This document shows positions 11,628 through 25,700 of a stretch of DNA of 64,000 nucleotides, piece by piece. Where the stretch lies: assembly GCF_032854445.1 (NCBI RefSeq), contig NC_088295.1, positions 46,115,385 through 46,179,384 of the forward strand, given 5' to 3'. Each line of letters opens with the position of its first letter. Within the stretch, counting starts at the first letter, position 1. The position numbers and the translations under genes are program-made. Origin of the DNA: Liolophura sinensis (Eukaryota > Mollusca > Polyplacophora > Chitonida > Chitonidae). The notes beneath the pieces are model-generated. The model did no database searches. It worked only from the letters and a program-made list of their open reading frames with translations, and was not told the DNA's origin.

Positions 11628-14195
11628 GCAGGCAAGGCCTGTTATGTTTTCAACAATTTTTCAATTTTTGTTTTCATTCATGCAACCATTTTTTCATTAG
11701 GAATTTAATTTTCTCTTGTGTAAATGTCCATTGTTTCATCATGATGAGTAGCTTTAATGATAGTGCTTTAACACTGCTGATGTAAACTTGTTATCTCTTA
11801 CTTCTTGAAAGACAGTCATCATATCATTGTTCATGATATTAAATCATGAAATGATGATATGTTATTAGTGAACAAATTTTAGAAGTGGTAAAATATTAGT
11901 CTACCTGTAAACTATCTGAACTAAGCTTGTATGGCTCCACACTGGATATTTTCTGAAGTGTTCATGGGTATTGGAAAGTACATTATATGTTTATCAGAGT
12001 ATAATGCGGCAGCCATGCTTATGCAGCTAGTCCTACTATTTTAGCATGGAGATGTAAATATTGTATCCTGTCCTGGGAGTGAGGTTGTTTGCATTTTTTG
12101 CCATTTTTGGCAGAATAACAGTGAAGGTGCACGATTTTTCCTTTTCCTTTTCTGTAGCATTTTTATTTTTTTAGTTGTGAATGTTATACATCACTGTCAG
12201 AATCTCACGTTAATTATCACTTATTTATACATGTACGTAAAAATGACAGCAAATCAGGTGATTTGTCAATAGAAGGACCAATAATTTTTACTAACAGTTA
12301 GTTTATATTTTTAGAGGTAATTTTGTTACATGCTATTTGTTTTAAAGATGCTTGAATATACCATAGATCTGTGTATAAAATGTTTGAGGTGCAGAGCTGA
12401 AAAGAGTTCTATTATTTCCAAGGATCACCTGTAATATTGCTTGGCATGTTAGAAGGTAGGAATTGCTGATTGACAAACATTTTACAGCAGGCTATATACT
12501 TCATCATTTTCCAGATTTTTCGAAATATTTCAGACAGAAAGAGCCGTTTCTGAATTTCATGTGTAACCCAATAGAAGAATGGTTGTCAGTTTTTGTATCT
12601 TACGCTCTTTCTAGTTGGGGAAGTTGTACTTAAAACTTTATTTCACTTATTACTTTGACATAATACATGAATAATGTAACTCTCAAATCTCCAAAAAATT
12701 CTTCTTTTATTTCACAATGATGGGATTCAAAATAAGTCCTGCACTACTTGTTCTAAGTTCTTATTGATGTATGAGCCTTTGCTTTGGAAATGGATGAGTT
12801 TACTTTGATCAGCTAACGCACTGAAATACGTGTACACGTCCTTTTTACACTCTGCACAGAATCGTTCGTAAATTAGTGATCTGCATTCATGTGGGTTGTC
12901 TACAAGATTTGCTTGTCTTCCTCTTGGCCTTGTTTGGGGAGCTAAGGCCCTTCAAATTCATTTTCCACATGTGTCATTTGCCATAGTGCATAATGTATCA
13001 TAAGTTTGCTACCAGAATCCTTTTCATTACATAGTTTGCTTCGGTCACAGAATTACCTGTTATTCATTGCAGGTCAACATTAGTGTGTAAAGTCGTGAGA
13101 AGTGTCAAGTGATGTAGTGAGTGAAGTTCCAGTATTATTTTATATATTTTACATGATTCAGGCCAGCGCACTAAAATACAAATGTTCACATTTGTTCCCT
13201 GTATCTTTAGTTCAACACGTATTATCCTTATAGCAGAAATGCTTCTGGACACATATGCGGTGTACTTACCAGATTTGTACAATGCATATTTTTTTAGATG
13301 AGTGTTTGCTTCTCTCAGTGTGCATATGGAGTTTGGGAGTTTGTGCTACACTTCTGATGTGTTGGTGGCTGTCTTGATAAGATTTTCTGTATGTTTTTGA
13401 AGCAGGACTTGTATTTTGATTCCTAAAATCACAAATCTGTCTTAACATTTTTCAGAAAGTTGAAAAATCACCATTGAAAGTTTGACAAGGGGTGTTCTTA
13501 TTTTGAGAGATACATTGTCTATCGTTACATCCAGATCGCTGCCAATCACATCAGCCATAATGTTGTGCTATTCAAGTTTGATGTTTACTTGGGTAGAAGA
13601 CGGCCTTGTAGATGTTAGAATTGCCAACCCATCCATAAGGGTTGATCGTATTTGTAAATAGTTGAAGTAGACCGTTTCTCATAGTATTTATTTTTATCAC
13701 AACAAAAATTGGACTTTCGTTGTAGAGATTTGGAGTTCCTTTTTTTATTAAAAATTCCTACAGAATCCCAACCACAGGCATTACATTATGAAACAAGATC
13801 TTTTCATTTATCTTCCAGACAGTTTATTTGACTTTTATTTGACAACATAACATAGTTTACCTCTCAATATTTAGTTAAACACATCAAAGTGTGGATTGAA
13901 ATAATGCGAGAATGAAAGATTTAGCTGTACAAACTGATGTATAAAGGATTTTGTGTGTATCGACAGATTTAAAGACATACAGTGTGAATGCAAGTGACTG
14001 TTGTGCAATCCTTATGTGTAGTTGTAAGGAAATAATTGGTGCCTTAGATCTCTTATATTTAAATGCTAGCTTCGGACTAATGAATATGCATGTACATATC
14101 CTGGTATCCGTCCATGTATGCTACATATTTACATGTGTTTTGATAATTTATGCAACACATCTGTGTTAAATAAACTAATATCAGTCAAAGCCTGA
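11628..14195 (+). other. CEP131 3' UTR with poly(A) signal at 14169-14174
   Basis: After the CEP131 stop codon the sequence has no open frame of interest and is AT-rich. The AATAAA at 14169-14174 is followed by a T-rich stretch ('tttacttttttctttc'), the usual downstream context of a cleavage site. This makes a 3' UTR of about 2.5 kb. Earlier cleavage cannot be excluded without transcript data. Confidence 0.5.
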
Positions 14196-14857
14196 CTTTA
14201 CTTTTTTCTTTCAGCAATCATTGTTTCAAACTTAATTGGTTAATGTAATTCAGCCTTCACGCATGTTTGCAAGTAGTTTATTCAAAGGTATATTATGAAG
14301 GTGTTATTCTGTGTTGACTGATAAAATTATACTTCTTGTATAATCCTTAAAAATAACCAATCCAAAATAGAAATGCTGTCTCCGAAATCAAATTAAAAAT
14401 GTGGATAAATTGCACTGTAAGTTGCTCTTTCACATGCGAAACGGTTGAGGAATTAGAGTATTTAAAAGGTGTAAGCCACTCTATCAATCTCCTCAGTTTA
14501 AAGGTGAAAAATAACATGAAAATTACACAGAAAAATATTACATATACTATATTACATATACAATATTAAAGAGTGTGAAAACTTAGTTGCAAATGTGGCC
14601 TTCAATATTCAAATAAGTATGGTAACTAACAAGATAAAAGCAACATGCATGTAGAAAGGTTTACCAAAGTCTATCAAACAACAATCCCATTGCTTAATTG
14701 ATCCCTTGACCACAAAGGGTTCTAAGCTGAAGTTGTAAACAATCAACACACTGGCCTTATTTGACAGGTTCTACATAAGGAGAGCCGACTCTCTAAATAC
14801 ACGCAACACTAGTAATTAATCAGGAAAAAGAAAATCCACAGATGCTACATCGATATT

Positions 14858-16763
14858 TTATTCACACATAAAATGTACATCAATTCACAGCACAATGAGG
14901 ATGTAAAAGAAAGGAGCAGCATTATTATTATTTTTTTTATTATTCTTATACTTCAGACTAAACTAAAACAAGAAGGAAATTTATTATTTAATGAAGTGGT
15001 CCCTTTAAAGCCAATTAAAGCATGGAATGACCGCTCCAGTGCTGAAAGACTAGAACACATAAGTATTTGCCTCCCCAAAAACCCTGTCATCTCAATTGTA
15101 ATATAAATAAATACATGGATTTCTCTTCAGCAATCAATAGGTATTCCCACACTGTGGAAAAGTAGGTTACATCTTTTTATCATTATCAGGGTAACCAAGC
15201 TATCTAATTTCAGATACACAAGTAATGAAAGCGTTCATGAAAACTCTGGTATCTAAGATCTGTTTATATCAGATATTGACACAACACAATTTATTATAGA
15301 TGTTTTTCCCCCTTAACATGATCACACAGACTGTGATAATACTATTAATCTTACAGATGGAACGATTAATTGTATACAAGTTGCATGACTGATGTGCAAA
15401 AACACCTTCCACTGTAGTAGGCAGGCATGAAACAAAAATCTAGCAGCCTGTGCCTGCATGTACGTAACTTTATTAAACAAGGGTTATAATTTCATCCCAG
15501 ATATTCATGCAATGACATGAATGACAAAGCACAATGCATGCAAAGATCTTTACACTTCACCACTGCCCCCTCCCCTCGGCCCCCCCCCCCCCCCCCCCCC
15601 CCCCCCCAAATATCTCATTGAATAGGATGTATGTATGTTGATCTTCGTGGAAAACCAACACCATTTTTCCACTGAATGATGATCCACACATTCCTGTATG
15701 TATATATCCCACATTTTATAAAGACTGGTTTTAATTGTGTAAAGTTATCACATCTTTTTATGTTTCACCTTTTCATTATTCCACTTACATATACCAGTAG
15801 TTGCATTACATCTATAAATCGCATAACTTCATAACATTTTATTGCACATTAACCATACCTGTACATACACAGTGAAGTAACATTTTAGTATTTTGTGTTT
15901 ACCATAACATAAATCCCAGAAACGTGAATACGTATCTACCGTCTTGTCACACTCACAATGAAAGAATACGTGTATTTTTACACAAGTACACTAACATAGG
16001 GTTATATTAAAACACTTTCACATACTTATCTTCAGTTTGAATTTTTGTTCAAAATGTCCAGTAGAGAATTCTCACAACACAAGCAACTTCATATTAATGA
16101 GTATTTCGTAATCTGCTTCAAGAACATAATTTCCAAAAAAGTTTGGACAGTTTCGTCACAAAACGAAATAGTAACCAGCACAACAATTTTTTTACAGTCA
16201 TCATTTTTCCTTTCTTTATAAACAATTTCAGCTTTTCATTCATAACTAACAACACAGTATATCTGATATTTTCACATTTCAAATTTAGACTGCCACTCTA
16301 ATTTTTCCGACCTTGTAAGCTCAGTTTGGAAATGGCAACACAAAGGGATACCATGCTATATTGCAATAAAGTGCCGCTCTTTACAGAAACCGAGCACGAA
16401 ATTAATTAAATCACACATGTATAGATGTATAGAGATTCAAGGCAAGTCCGTACACATATTAGTGTATATATTTATAGATTCTATAATTATATACGTGTAA
16501 TATATGCAGATGGCAAACTGAGATATTGTCTGAAGCTGTGGGACCTTTTCATGCTGTATCCTCTGAGGTTATTTCTGTAATTCAACAAACATCAGTAAAA
16601 TGCTGCAGATCTGAATTGAATAAAAAAATGACTAAAACCACCTATTATATTTCCCACTCATTCTTAAAAACTGACACAGATTAATACTTCTATTCATATT
16701 CTTACAGTTATTTATACATATACCACATCAACAGAAAGTATTGAAATCTTGTGTCTGTCTGCT
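14858..16763 (-). other. HID1 3' UTR (probable), with poly(A) signal near 14858
   Basis: Read on the - strand, the region after the HID1 stop has no recognisable coding sequence. The complement of TTTATT at about 14858-14863 gives AATAAA, a candidate poly(A) signal. The CEP131 and HID1 transcripts would then end tail to tail about 0.7 kb apart. It includes a 28-base C run on the + strand. Confidence 0.4.
15580..15607. repeat. Homopolymer C(28) run
   Basis: 28 consecutive C on the + strand, preceded by a C-rich stretch from about 15566. It lies in the likely HID1 3' UTR, so the transcript would carry a long G run. Exact length is unreliable in any assembly. Confidence 0.9.
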
Positions 16764-19700
16764 TTACACTCGCTGAATTTCAAACAACTTCACATCTGTG
16801 TCATACCAAATTGGTGGGTCAACATTTCTGAAAGACAAAAGAAGAAAAGATGACTGGCAATGTATTAATGATTAGCAAAAAGGATGAAATCTGAAATTAT
16901 TAAGGATTAAAGATAGTGACTGTCCTCCATTGATGGCACCTTAATTATTCTGATCTGTCATTTTTCACTTCAAAAACTTTTTTAATACAACATTTATGTA
17001 CACATGTTTTGTCATTTTTATAGTGCACAAATATATGTTTAAAGAAAGACAACAGCTTAAAATTTTGTTGAACCAACTCATATTACAGTAAACTTTACGA
17101 TAATTGTTTGCAGATGAGAAAAACAGTTTCTCATTATTTGCAACATAAATATTTCATAAAAGAAAATATTATATAATGAATTCTGCGCACAGACAAACAG
17201 GGTGTCTAAATTATGACAAAAACCTGTAAAGTTCAAAACAGCCTTCGTCCTGGAGGATGTGGTGTTACTTACCTGAGATATATCACTCCCCACATGTAGG
17301 TTCTGAACCACATGGTGGTGCCGCTGTTAGCCTGGTACTTCCTGATCAGGATAGGGTGGGGCACAGGCAGCAAGCCCACCAAGGTGCCGTGCTGCAGGAA
17401 CTTAAGGATCTCACTCTCGTCTGTCAGGCCCCTGGGGGACAAGTCACAGCGATCAGCAGGTCAGCGGGGTTACATGCAGTTGAAATGTTTCAAATGCACG
17501 CATAATTGAGGTCATGACATTTTTCTCTCTATATCCAAACAATACTGGGCAGAGCAAAATTTGTTTTATCGATTTATCCAATTATTTGATTTTTCTTTTC
17601 AACACAATACTCAAGAATTTTTCACTTATATCATAACTACCAGTTACCAGTGTGCCATGGATAAACTACTGACAAATCTTATTACCAAGGCCTCACAAAC
17701 ATTAGGAGCAGGGGAAACTACAAATTTTATGTCTAAGACCGGGTTTGAACCCGCATCTTGTGTGTCCTGATAATTGAGAAGTAAGTGGTAATGCAACGCT
17801 TGTGTACCAAGACCAGTAGCAATGCACCCAAATTTTACTGAAACATTTTAAAAAAATATAGTTTCCTCTTTAAGCTGTGAATGACTGTTTCAGAACAGAC
17901 CTAGGCAGATTATTGTTAATGGAGCATTAAAGGTTTTGTTGTGTTACAAAATTTTTCTGTCTGTTTTGATTTCATTAGAAAATCCACAACAGAAGGGAAA
18001 AGAAAAAAGGTATACTTTAACAATTACATAGAAAATGGTCATTCTATATGTGTTTTTAAAGATGGAATTGTTTCGCCACTGCCGCATTCTGCCTGACATG
18101 AAATGAGGTCCGTGACAGGTAAGTGTAACATACTTGTCAATACAGATCTTCTCCACCTGAGGAACCAACACCTGTAACATCCTCATGATTGTCTGTAATG
18201 GTAACTTCTGCTTCCATGAGTGAACCTGAGGGCAACAAATAACACAGCGATTTACACCAGGGGGCCGTTTTCCAAAAGTTACTTAGGACGGTCGTAAACT
18301 TGGTCCCGTCTTAAGTCATAAAATTTACGTCACCGTTTCTAAAAATAAATCTACGGTCTCCACAGGTTGCAAATTTTGTGCCCACGAGGTATCATGAGTA
18401 AGCTGAAACTATGAAAACCCTGCAAATGTGGCCCACACACACAGACATTGTTTTCCCTATGTCAATGTGAGTACATTTTTCACCTTTTTCCATTGAAGAG
18501 TTCCAGTTCTTGTCCAAAACTAAGTTGCTCATAGATCATAGAAGTTACGCCCTCCAGGCAGCTTCAAGACAGATTTGTCCTCATCTATTTGTCCTCATCT
18601 TTCAGTAGTTTTGGCCAGCATTTCAATGAACTGTAGATACATTTGTTTATGCTTCATCTTATCTACAACGGCCTCAGACAAAAGAAAAATATCGTAAGGA
18701 AAAGCTTCTTGGCCCAGTAAGTTTATCTTACCCAGTCTGGAGTAGCGACCCAGCTTCCCCCAGGTGCAGATGTGACCGACCCAGATCTTCTCGCTTGTCT
18801 CTGATGACTGGTCTCTGAAGTGGATGAGCCCGGACTCGAGGGGGGAGTAGGCTGAAAAAATACTTCAGCTGTCATGAATACTGAAATACTCATTACATTA
18901 TGATAATGCAGTGATGTCTCTCTACCTTACACCCCAGCAAATGCATGTACATGTATATGTTGCCTAACAGGAACTAGTACCTGTATATACACGTACAATG
19001 ATCAAAATAAAATCAAACTTACCTTCTGAATCATTTACATCAAAACTTTTAAAGGCTGCAGAGTGCAAATTATACATAAATTCTGCCAGCGGTTTTCCAA
19101 AATTTGATCAACTTTCCCCCACCATGCCCTAAATTAGCCAGGTCAAATGAAAGAGGGGTGTTACTCCAATGATGTACCATTTTCATACGGCTCCTTAATC
19201 ATGATCTTCCTTTTCTACTAAGAGACATTTTAAAAAACAAATAGGCTGGCTACTTCCTGTGAACACGGACTCATCTTAATACGTTTTCGATTCAGAGATC
19301 AAATGCTTGTGTATATTCAGTTTGGTCAAGGTACATATTTTGGGACCATCCAAACTCTATGCTAGTATTTACAAACAAAAATTTCTAAACCATCTTTCAC
19401 CAACCTGCAGATGGTCGTGGGTTTCCCCTGGGCTCTGCTCGGTTTCCTCCCACCATAAAGCTGGCCGCCGTTGTATTAGTGAAATATGCTTGAGTACGGC
19501 GTAAAACACCAATCAAATAAATGAATGAATTCTAACCCATCTTCAGTGCAATGCTACACCAAGTCTCTCTATTCTGTGGTAAAGGCCTACTCCATGATTT
19601 GTAGCTCAAAGTATGTCCCATGTATAAACCAGCCAAAGTTTCTAAAATAGAGACATGTAAATATATCCCTGTCCCCCACAACTCACCAAGCTCTTCATCT

Positions 19701-22700
19701 TGTGAATGTTAGCCCTGCCCTGTTCTGTGTCTGCTGGACCAGCGTCCCCACCTCCTATCTGCTCACTGGTCTCCCCCAAGGGCTGGACACCACTGGTCAT
19801 GGAAGCCGCTGAGGCCAGTTCCTTGAGCGTGGGCTGCTTGTGACCTTCATCAGGGGCTGAGGTCTCTGTCATCTTCTCTAGGCCTGAATGAAACAATGAA
19901 TGATTCTGGTTTAATATCTCATTGGTCATGTTGGCTGTGTTTCAGCAATGTCCAGACAAGAACATTAGAATGATTCTTGAGTATGGCGCAAAACACCAAT
20001 TAAATAAATAAATAGATACATCAAAATGCATTTGTATAATACTTTTATCAGCCACTTTGTGAACTATATGACTCACACAATACTGTACACTGTATTTACT
20101 CTCAAACCCATGTAGCAAGTATTATATTTTATACTGTAAATCATAACCATATCCAATTTCATGAGCTACATGTAATTCTATTTTGTGGATGTGGAGTATT
20201 ATGCAAAAATGAACCAACGTACAAAGCCAAGAAGCTACCATATTTCACACAAACTTCAACCAGAAATTGACCAATTACAAGTCACTTGATGCATGAGACT
20301 GATGGTGTTTGATTATGGCTGAAAATAAGAAACAATCAACCTTGGAGTTCTGAACTTTATATATAATATGTTTTATTTATTAGCAATTTTAGTACTTCAA
20401 AAATTTTCATTATATTTTATTATATGATGGTTCAAAGCTTTAAATGTGGAGAAATCTACAGAGTGAACCACGGCCCTTTGCTAATTAAATATATCTGACA
20501 AATCCAGCAAATCTTGATTTAAAGCCACAATTGAACTAACGAGAGTTGGATTTGAAGAGGGACCACCACAGTCTAATAACAGTCGCGGCGAGCCAGAGCT
20601 TTAAACCTTCTGAACCAGTAATCTAACAATATGGAAAGTTCACCTGCTCTAGAGCAAGAGCGCATACTTACGTGGGGTAGCTGCCAGTGTAGTTTTGAGT
20701 GTGCCTGGCTCGGCTTCTGTAGCGGGAATGGCCCCCTCCATTGTCTGAGGCTCCTTGGAGTCATTCTGGGGCTGGACTAGTTTCTTACCACGCTTGGTAA
20801 GGGCCTTAGCTATGGACGAGTGGTCAGACGGCAGATTAGCCAGCTGATGGAACACGTTCCTCTTCCTGATAATAGTGTACACCAAGTTGGAGTTACCTGT
20901 AAGCGGAAAACAAAGAATTTGTATCATATATGTCCACAAAGATCTGTTGAGTCTTTTAAATTATGATGGAAAAATTTCTACTGGTAAATCAGACTTTGAA
21001 CTGATATTCCATTTTTTCTTCCAAGAAAAAAATCAAGCATTTCGTAAGATTTCTTACCACCGGGAACCTGGTATCTACTTGTTTTTCTCAGGCTATTTCA
21101 GCAAAGAGTAGTCATCCACTGTTCATCTTCACACAGATTTCTACCAAACCCTTACAAAAGTAGCTTCTTCGTATAAACACACCCTGTGTAGTGTAAATTT
21201 TACAAAACAATTGTGGGGCCTCCATGGCTCAGTTGGTTAGCGCGCTAGCGCAGGGTAATGACCCAGGAGTCTCTCAACAATGCAGTCACTGTGAGTTCAA
21301 ATCCAACTCATGCTGGCTTCCTCTCCAGCCATACGTGGGAAGGTCTGCCAGCAACCTGTGGATGGTCGTGGGTTTCCCCCGGCCTCTGCCCGGTTTCCAC
21401 CCACCATAATGCTGGACGCCATCGTAAAAGTGAAATATTCTTGAGTACGGCGTAAAACACCAATCAAATAAATGAATAAATAACAAAACAATTGTTGCCT
21501 TCATCACTAGTGAACAGAGAATAAAATGCTTCTGTAAGTGACCCACCATCAAACTGATACTGTATGATGTTGTTGAAGACCTCCAGTAAGAAGAAGACCA
21601 GGTGATGGTTGGTGGGGCTGGCATAAAGAAACCATGGAGTACTGAATGCCTGCAGATATAGTAGATTAGCGGATGTTATCAAGAAAGTGGTTTAAGTAAC
21701 AGTGTTATCATCATCTGGTTTGCCAAATAGCATATACACTTGACATGTAATGCTGGTGCCTGTCACTGGTTAAAAACCCACAGTCGTCACAGCCATTTTT
21801 CAGGAAAAGAATCTGTGCTATACCCAGAGAGTCTAACTTCCAAATAACGGTAATAATTTTACTTGCCAACATAATTATTTGTTACTTATTAACTTCATGT
21901 GTGTTCTGTACTCAAAAATATAAAACGTGTTTCACTGTCAGATTTATAAGTAAACTTCAGTGCACGTTCCCAGGAGCTGTTCTCAGAGCTGTTGAGAGTT
22001 CTCATTCGTCAGGGATTAGTTGTCTAGAAAAACCTTACATGTATACTTTCTAGTGCAGAAAATTTATCCAATAATTATATGTTTGAAGATGACAGTTCGT
22101 ATAACGTTCGTATGTCTGCTACATTGTAACTTTGCTTTTGTTCAATACCACAGTACATACTGTTGTAAATACGTACACTGCCAAATATACTGATGCCGGT
22201 TGAGGATTTTATTACTGGAGTCTTTACTTACTTCAAAGAGATGGAGCAGCTTGGTACTGGCAACCATAGAAAGAGTCTTCAAGTATGGGGAAACTGAAAA
22301 GACAGAAATAATTTAATTTGGCTTTCCTTACTGTGGTCACAAGCAAACAAGACTGTCATAAGACAATGACGTAAATCAGTAGAGAGCATGACTTTGTTTG
22401 ATTTGTGCTAACATAAAGATTGTTTGAAATGTTTGGCTATTAGCTTGTATCACCTACTGTATTTCATCTAAAAGTTAATTCATGACTTTATTATCAATTT
22501 TTGCCAATCTTAGATTGTTGTTTTGAGATTTGTTTGTTAGTTTCAGAATCAAAGTTATTACTTCCTTACTTTTATTTGCCTCTAAAAATGTACTTCTTTT
22601 TGCAGAGAATTTACGGTATATGACAAAACGGTAAATGCTTCATAAGCCGACTTACTGTTGACAATGATTGTGAGGAGACAGTCAAAGAGAGGTTGGAGAC

Positions 22701-25700
22701 GCTGGTGACCTGTTGTGATGATCTTGTGGAATACCTACAACAGCAACAACAACACTCAATACATCCTGGGTATGGCCAGTTTTCAAGATTATTCACTCAT
22801 TTATCTGAATAGTGCTTTACCCCGTACTCAAGACGCAGCATTATCGTGGGAGGAAATCAGGAAGAGCCCAGTGGAAACCCATGACCATCTGCAGATTGCA
22901 GGCAGACCTTCCCATTTATGAGTTTTCAAGATTAGGTAATAATGAAAGGTTTAGAACATGGAATTTACTGTCAAAGGTTAAATACCAACAGTTTCTTGGA
23001 TTCTTTCACCACCTAAGGACTACTTCAGTAAAAAAACATCAAGTGAATTTATGTGATTTAAGTAAATGGCATCAATTTTTAACCAACTGAACTGTAAAAT
23101 TTACGATCACAAAGGCGATTTATTGTATGCTAAGCTCGTAGACAGTACATTTTTGCACCACTCGTGACAAAATTTTAACGCAATCAAACTCACGATAATC
23201 AGGAAGTCTGCATGAGTGCCAGTGAAGACTGGGATATCCATGGGAACTCTGACGCTGTACGGCTTGTTCAACCTCACCCCAAAGTTACGCTCTCCACTGA
23301 GCAGCAGCAAGATGAACACCCCAATGTGCATCAGACCAACACGGGCTGCAAGGACAGGTCAGTTTTCAGGCATTACAATCAGGCACATATTTTAAAGAAT
23401 TAGGAATTGAAATGGCAATATTGAATACATTAAGGGATAAGTTTTCAAAATATTCACACAGCTGGAGTGTTAGTTTGAACACAGACGTTCATAGCCAAGA
23501 TGCACTGAAATGAACGTCTTGGGCAGTGATGGCCACGGACTGATATGAATTAGTGGCCATTCGATGGTATGACTGTAATGACCAGTGATGGTCAAGCACT
23601 GATAAGATATTTCTAGGCCAATAAAGGCCACTCATTGCTACAGGTTATAATGAGACAATTGACTCACACTGGTCAGCTCTAGCATCATTGAGGAAGTAGA
23701 GAATGGGAACCAGAATGTCCAGAACATCACTACTCTTCAGCACGTAGAACATGAATTTCTGAAAGAACAACACAAAAAACACATAATTTACAACACTGAA
23801 AAATCTTTTGTTCGATTATTCCTTTGGCATAATTCCATTAAGCCACCCAAGATTTTTTTTCACTTACACATTTGGAATCTAGAGGAAACTGGAGTACCCA
23901 GAGTAAATGATTGCCCTTCACAACTTACCCAAACCAATGTGCTTAAAGACACAGCCAAAGAAGCAAATGCAACGGCTGAATCTTGCAATTTCACTAGTCA
24001 GAGGCCAGTCAAAATTTAAGGAATAAAATACTGAGGTCAATTATACTGGTTCATCCTGCAAGAACGCAGTCATACATTTCAATCTTTGAAGACAACAAAC
24101 TAGAAAATCAGTCACGTGAAAAATGGATATCAGTTAAGCAGAAGCTAAGAGAAAAAAAATCTGTTCTATATGGTGATAAAGAATGCTGAGAGTGCTGATA
24201 GAAAAAACTTATCCTAGCTACACAATCCATATGAAATACAATCACAACATATTTCAAATACATCTATAAATATAGAAAAAGAAATCAGTAGTCAATGGTA
24301 AAACAAGCGTGAAGTCACAACTGCAGTATTCTGTGGAAAGCTGACGTCGTCTAGCACTCAAGCCCATCATTAAGTGAATGGCTCATGTTAAAAAAAATAC
24401 CAACAGACGGACTGACAAACAGACAAAGAGACTTATACAGATGCTTGACAGCTACAGAGTTAGTAAGACTTGGTCACATGATTATCCGTTACAATTTCAT
24501 ATTTACGTAATATATACGGGCATGTCTTTATATACAGATTACGGTCACAAAGGCACAAGAATTGCCTGCTTGAGTAATTACAGAAAGACACATTACCTTG
24601 TTAATGTCACACATCTTCCAGAAGAGTACAAGAAGTTCCTGAAAAAACTGTACTTTTTTACACGAGCCTGGCAGGTAGGTCTGAGTGAGTGGATTGTTCA
24701 ACAAACGGGTTATACCCTTCAGGATGAAGAGGAAGTCCTGGAAGATATATCAAACTCAGTCAACGATTCATTTGCAGGCATATTTGACACAGTTTTTTTT
24801 TAACTGCTATTGTTTTACTTATTGGATGGCAGTCTGATTGCAACAACAAGCAAGTAGAAAATGGTGAGAATTATTCCCCAATGCCATATTAGTAGTAACT
24901 CTTAGGCACACCTACAAACGCTGAATTCTGTCCTTGTTCTGTCAGGATCATTTTATTTTAATAATCAAACATGAATATAATAAAACTGCCTGAGATTATC
25001 TGAAGAAAGCTTAGAAGAATATGAACTGTGGGATGAGTTACCTCCTCTCTGTGTATCCTGGAAAGGTAATTAACAAACAGGTTGTCTGGTCCTCCAGTCT
25101 GTAACAAACAAGTCAATACATCTCACTTGCATCTGGGACATGTAGACTTTTTCCACAAACCTTGTTTGTATAGTATTTAATTAAACTACCAATGAGGACA
25201 GGTAAAGAATCAGAGATGCTCCAAAATGTGCTACCCTCACCGACTTCATTACAAAGTAATAATGCCTACTGACAAGTCAAAAACAAATAGTCAGTGGGAA
25301 ATTTCAGTCAGCACAATTTAAAGATGCATGAATGCAAATAAAAACCACTGAAAACCTATGAGGCATTTTCAAAGCAAAATCCACTGCCACAGCTAAGTAT
25401 ACAAATTCCCCTACAACAGACAAAAGGGGGTTTGATATGCTCTTTCTTTATGTCATAACTTGTGACAGTGAACAACAGTTCTGACAGACAACTAAACACA
25501 TCCAAAACCACAGCCAACTTGATAAATTCTTGTTCCTTTCCAATTGTTAGAGATCAAGCTCACTTCACTGTTCTGATCCATGGCTGTTCCCCCTGTGGTC
25601 CCGTCTACGGACACGCTCTGATTGGCTGCCTCGTTCTCCAAGGTGACACACAGAACCTGCAGAGCCACCTCCACCAAGGGCTCCCGCGAGTCGTTAAACA

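Noticed and set aside
21215-21290. tRNA-gene-like A and B boxes
   Set aside because: They are the head of SINE-A, with no acceptor-stem pairing of a true tRNA gene; the same holds for the SINE-B heads.
24378-24803. 141-codon + strand frame
   Set aside because: Antisense to HID1 exon 24597-24737 and its intron flanks; the - strand exon is conserved and in phase.
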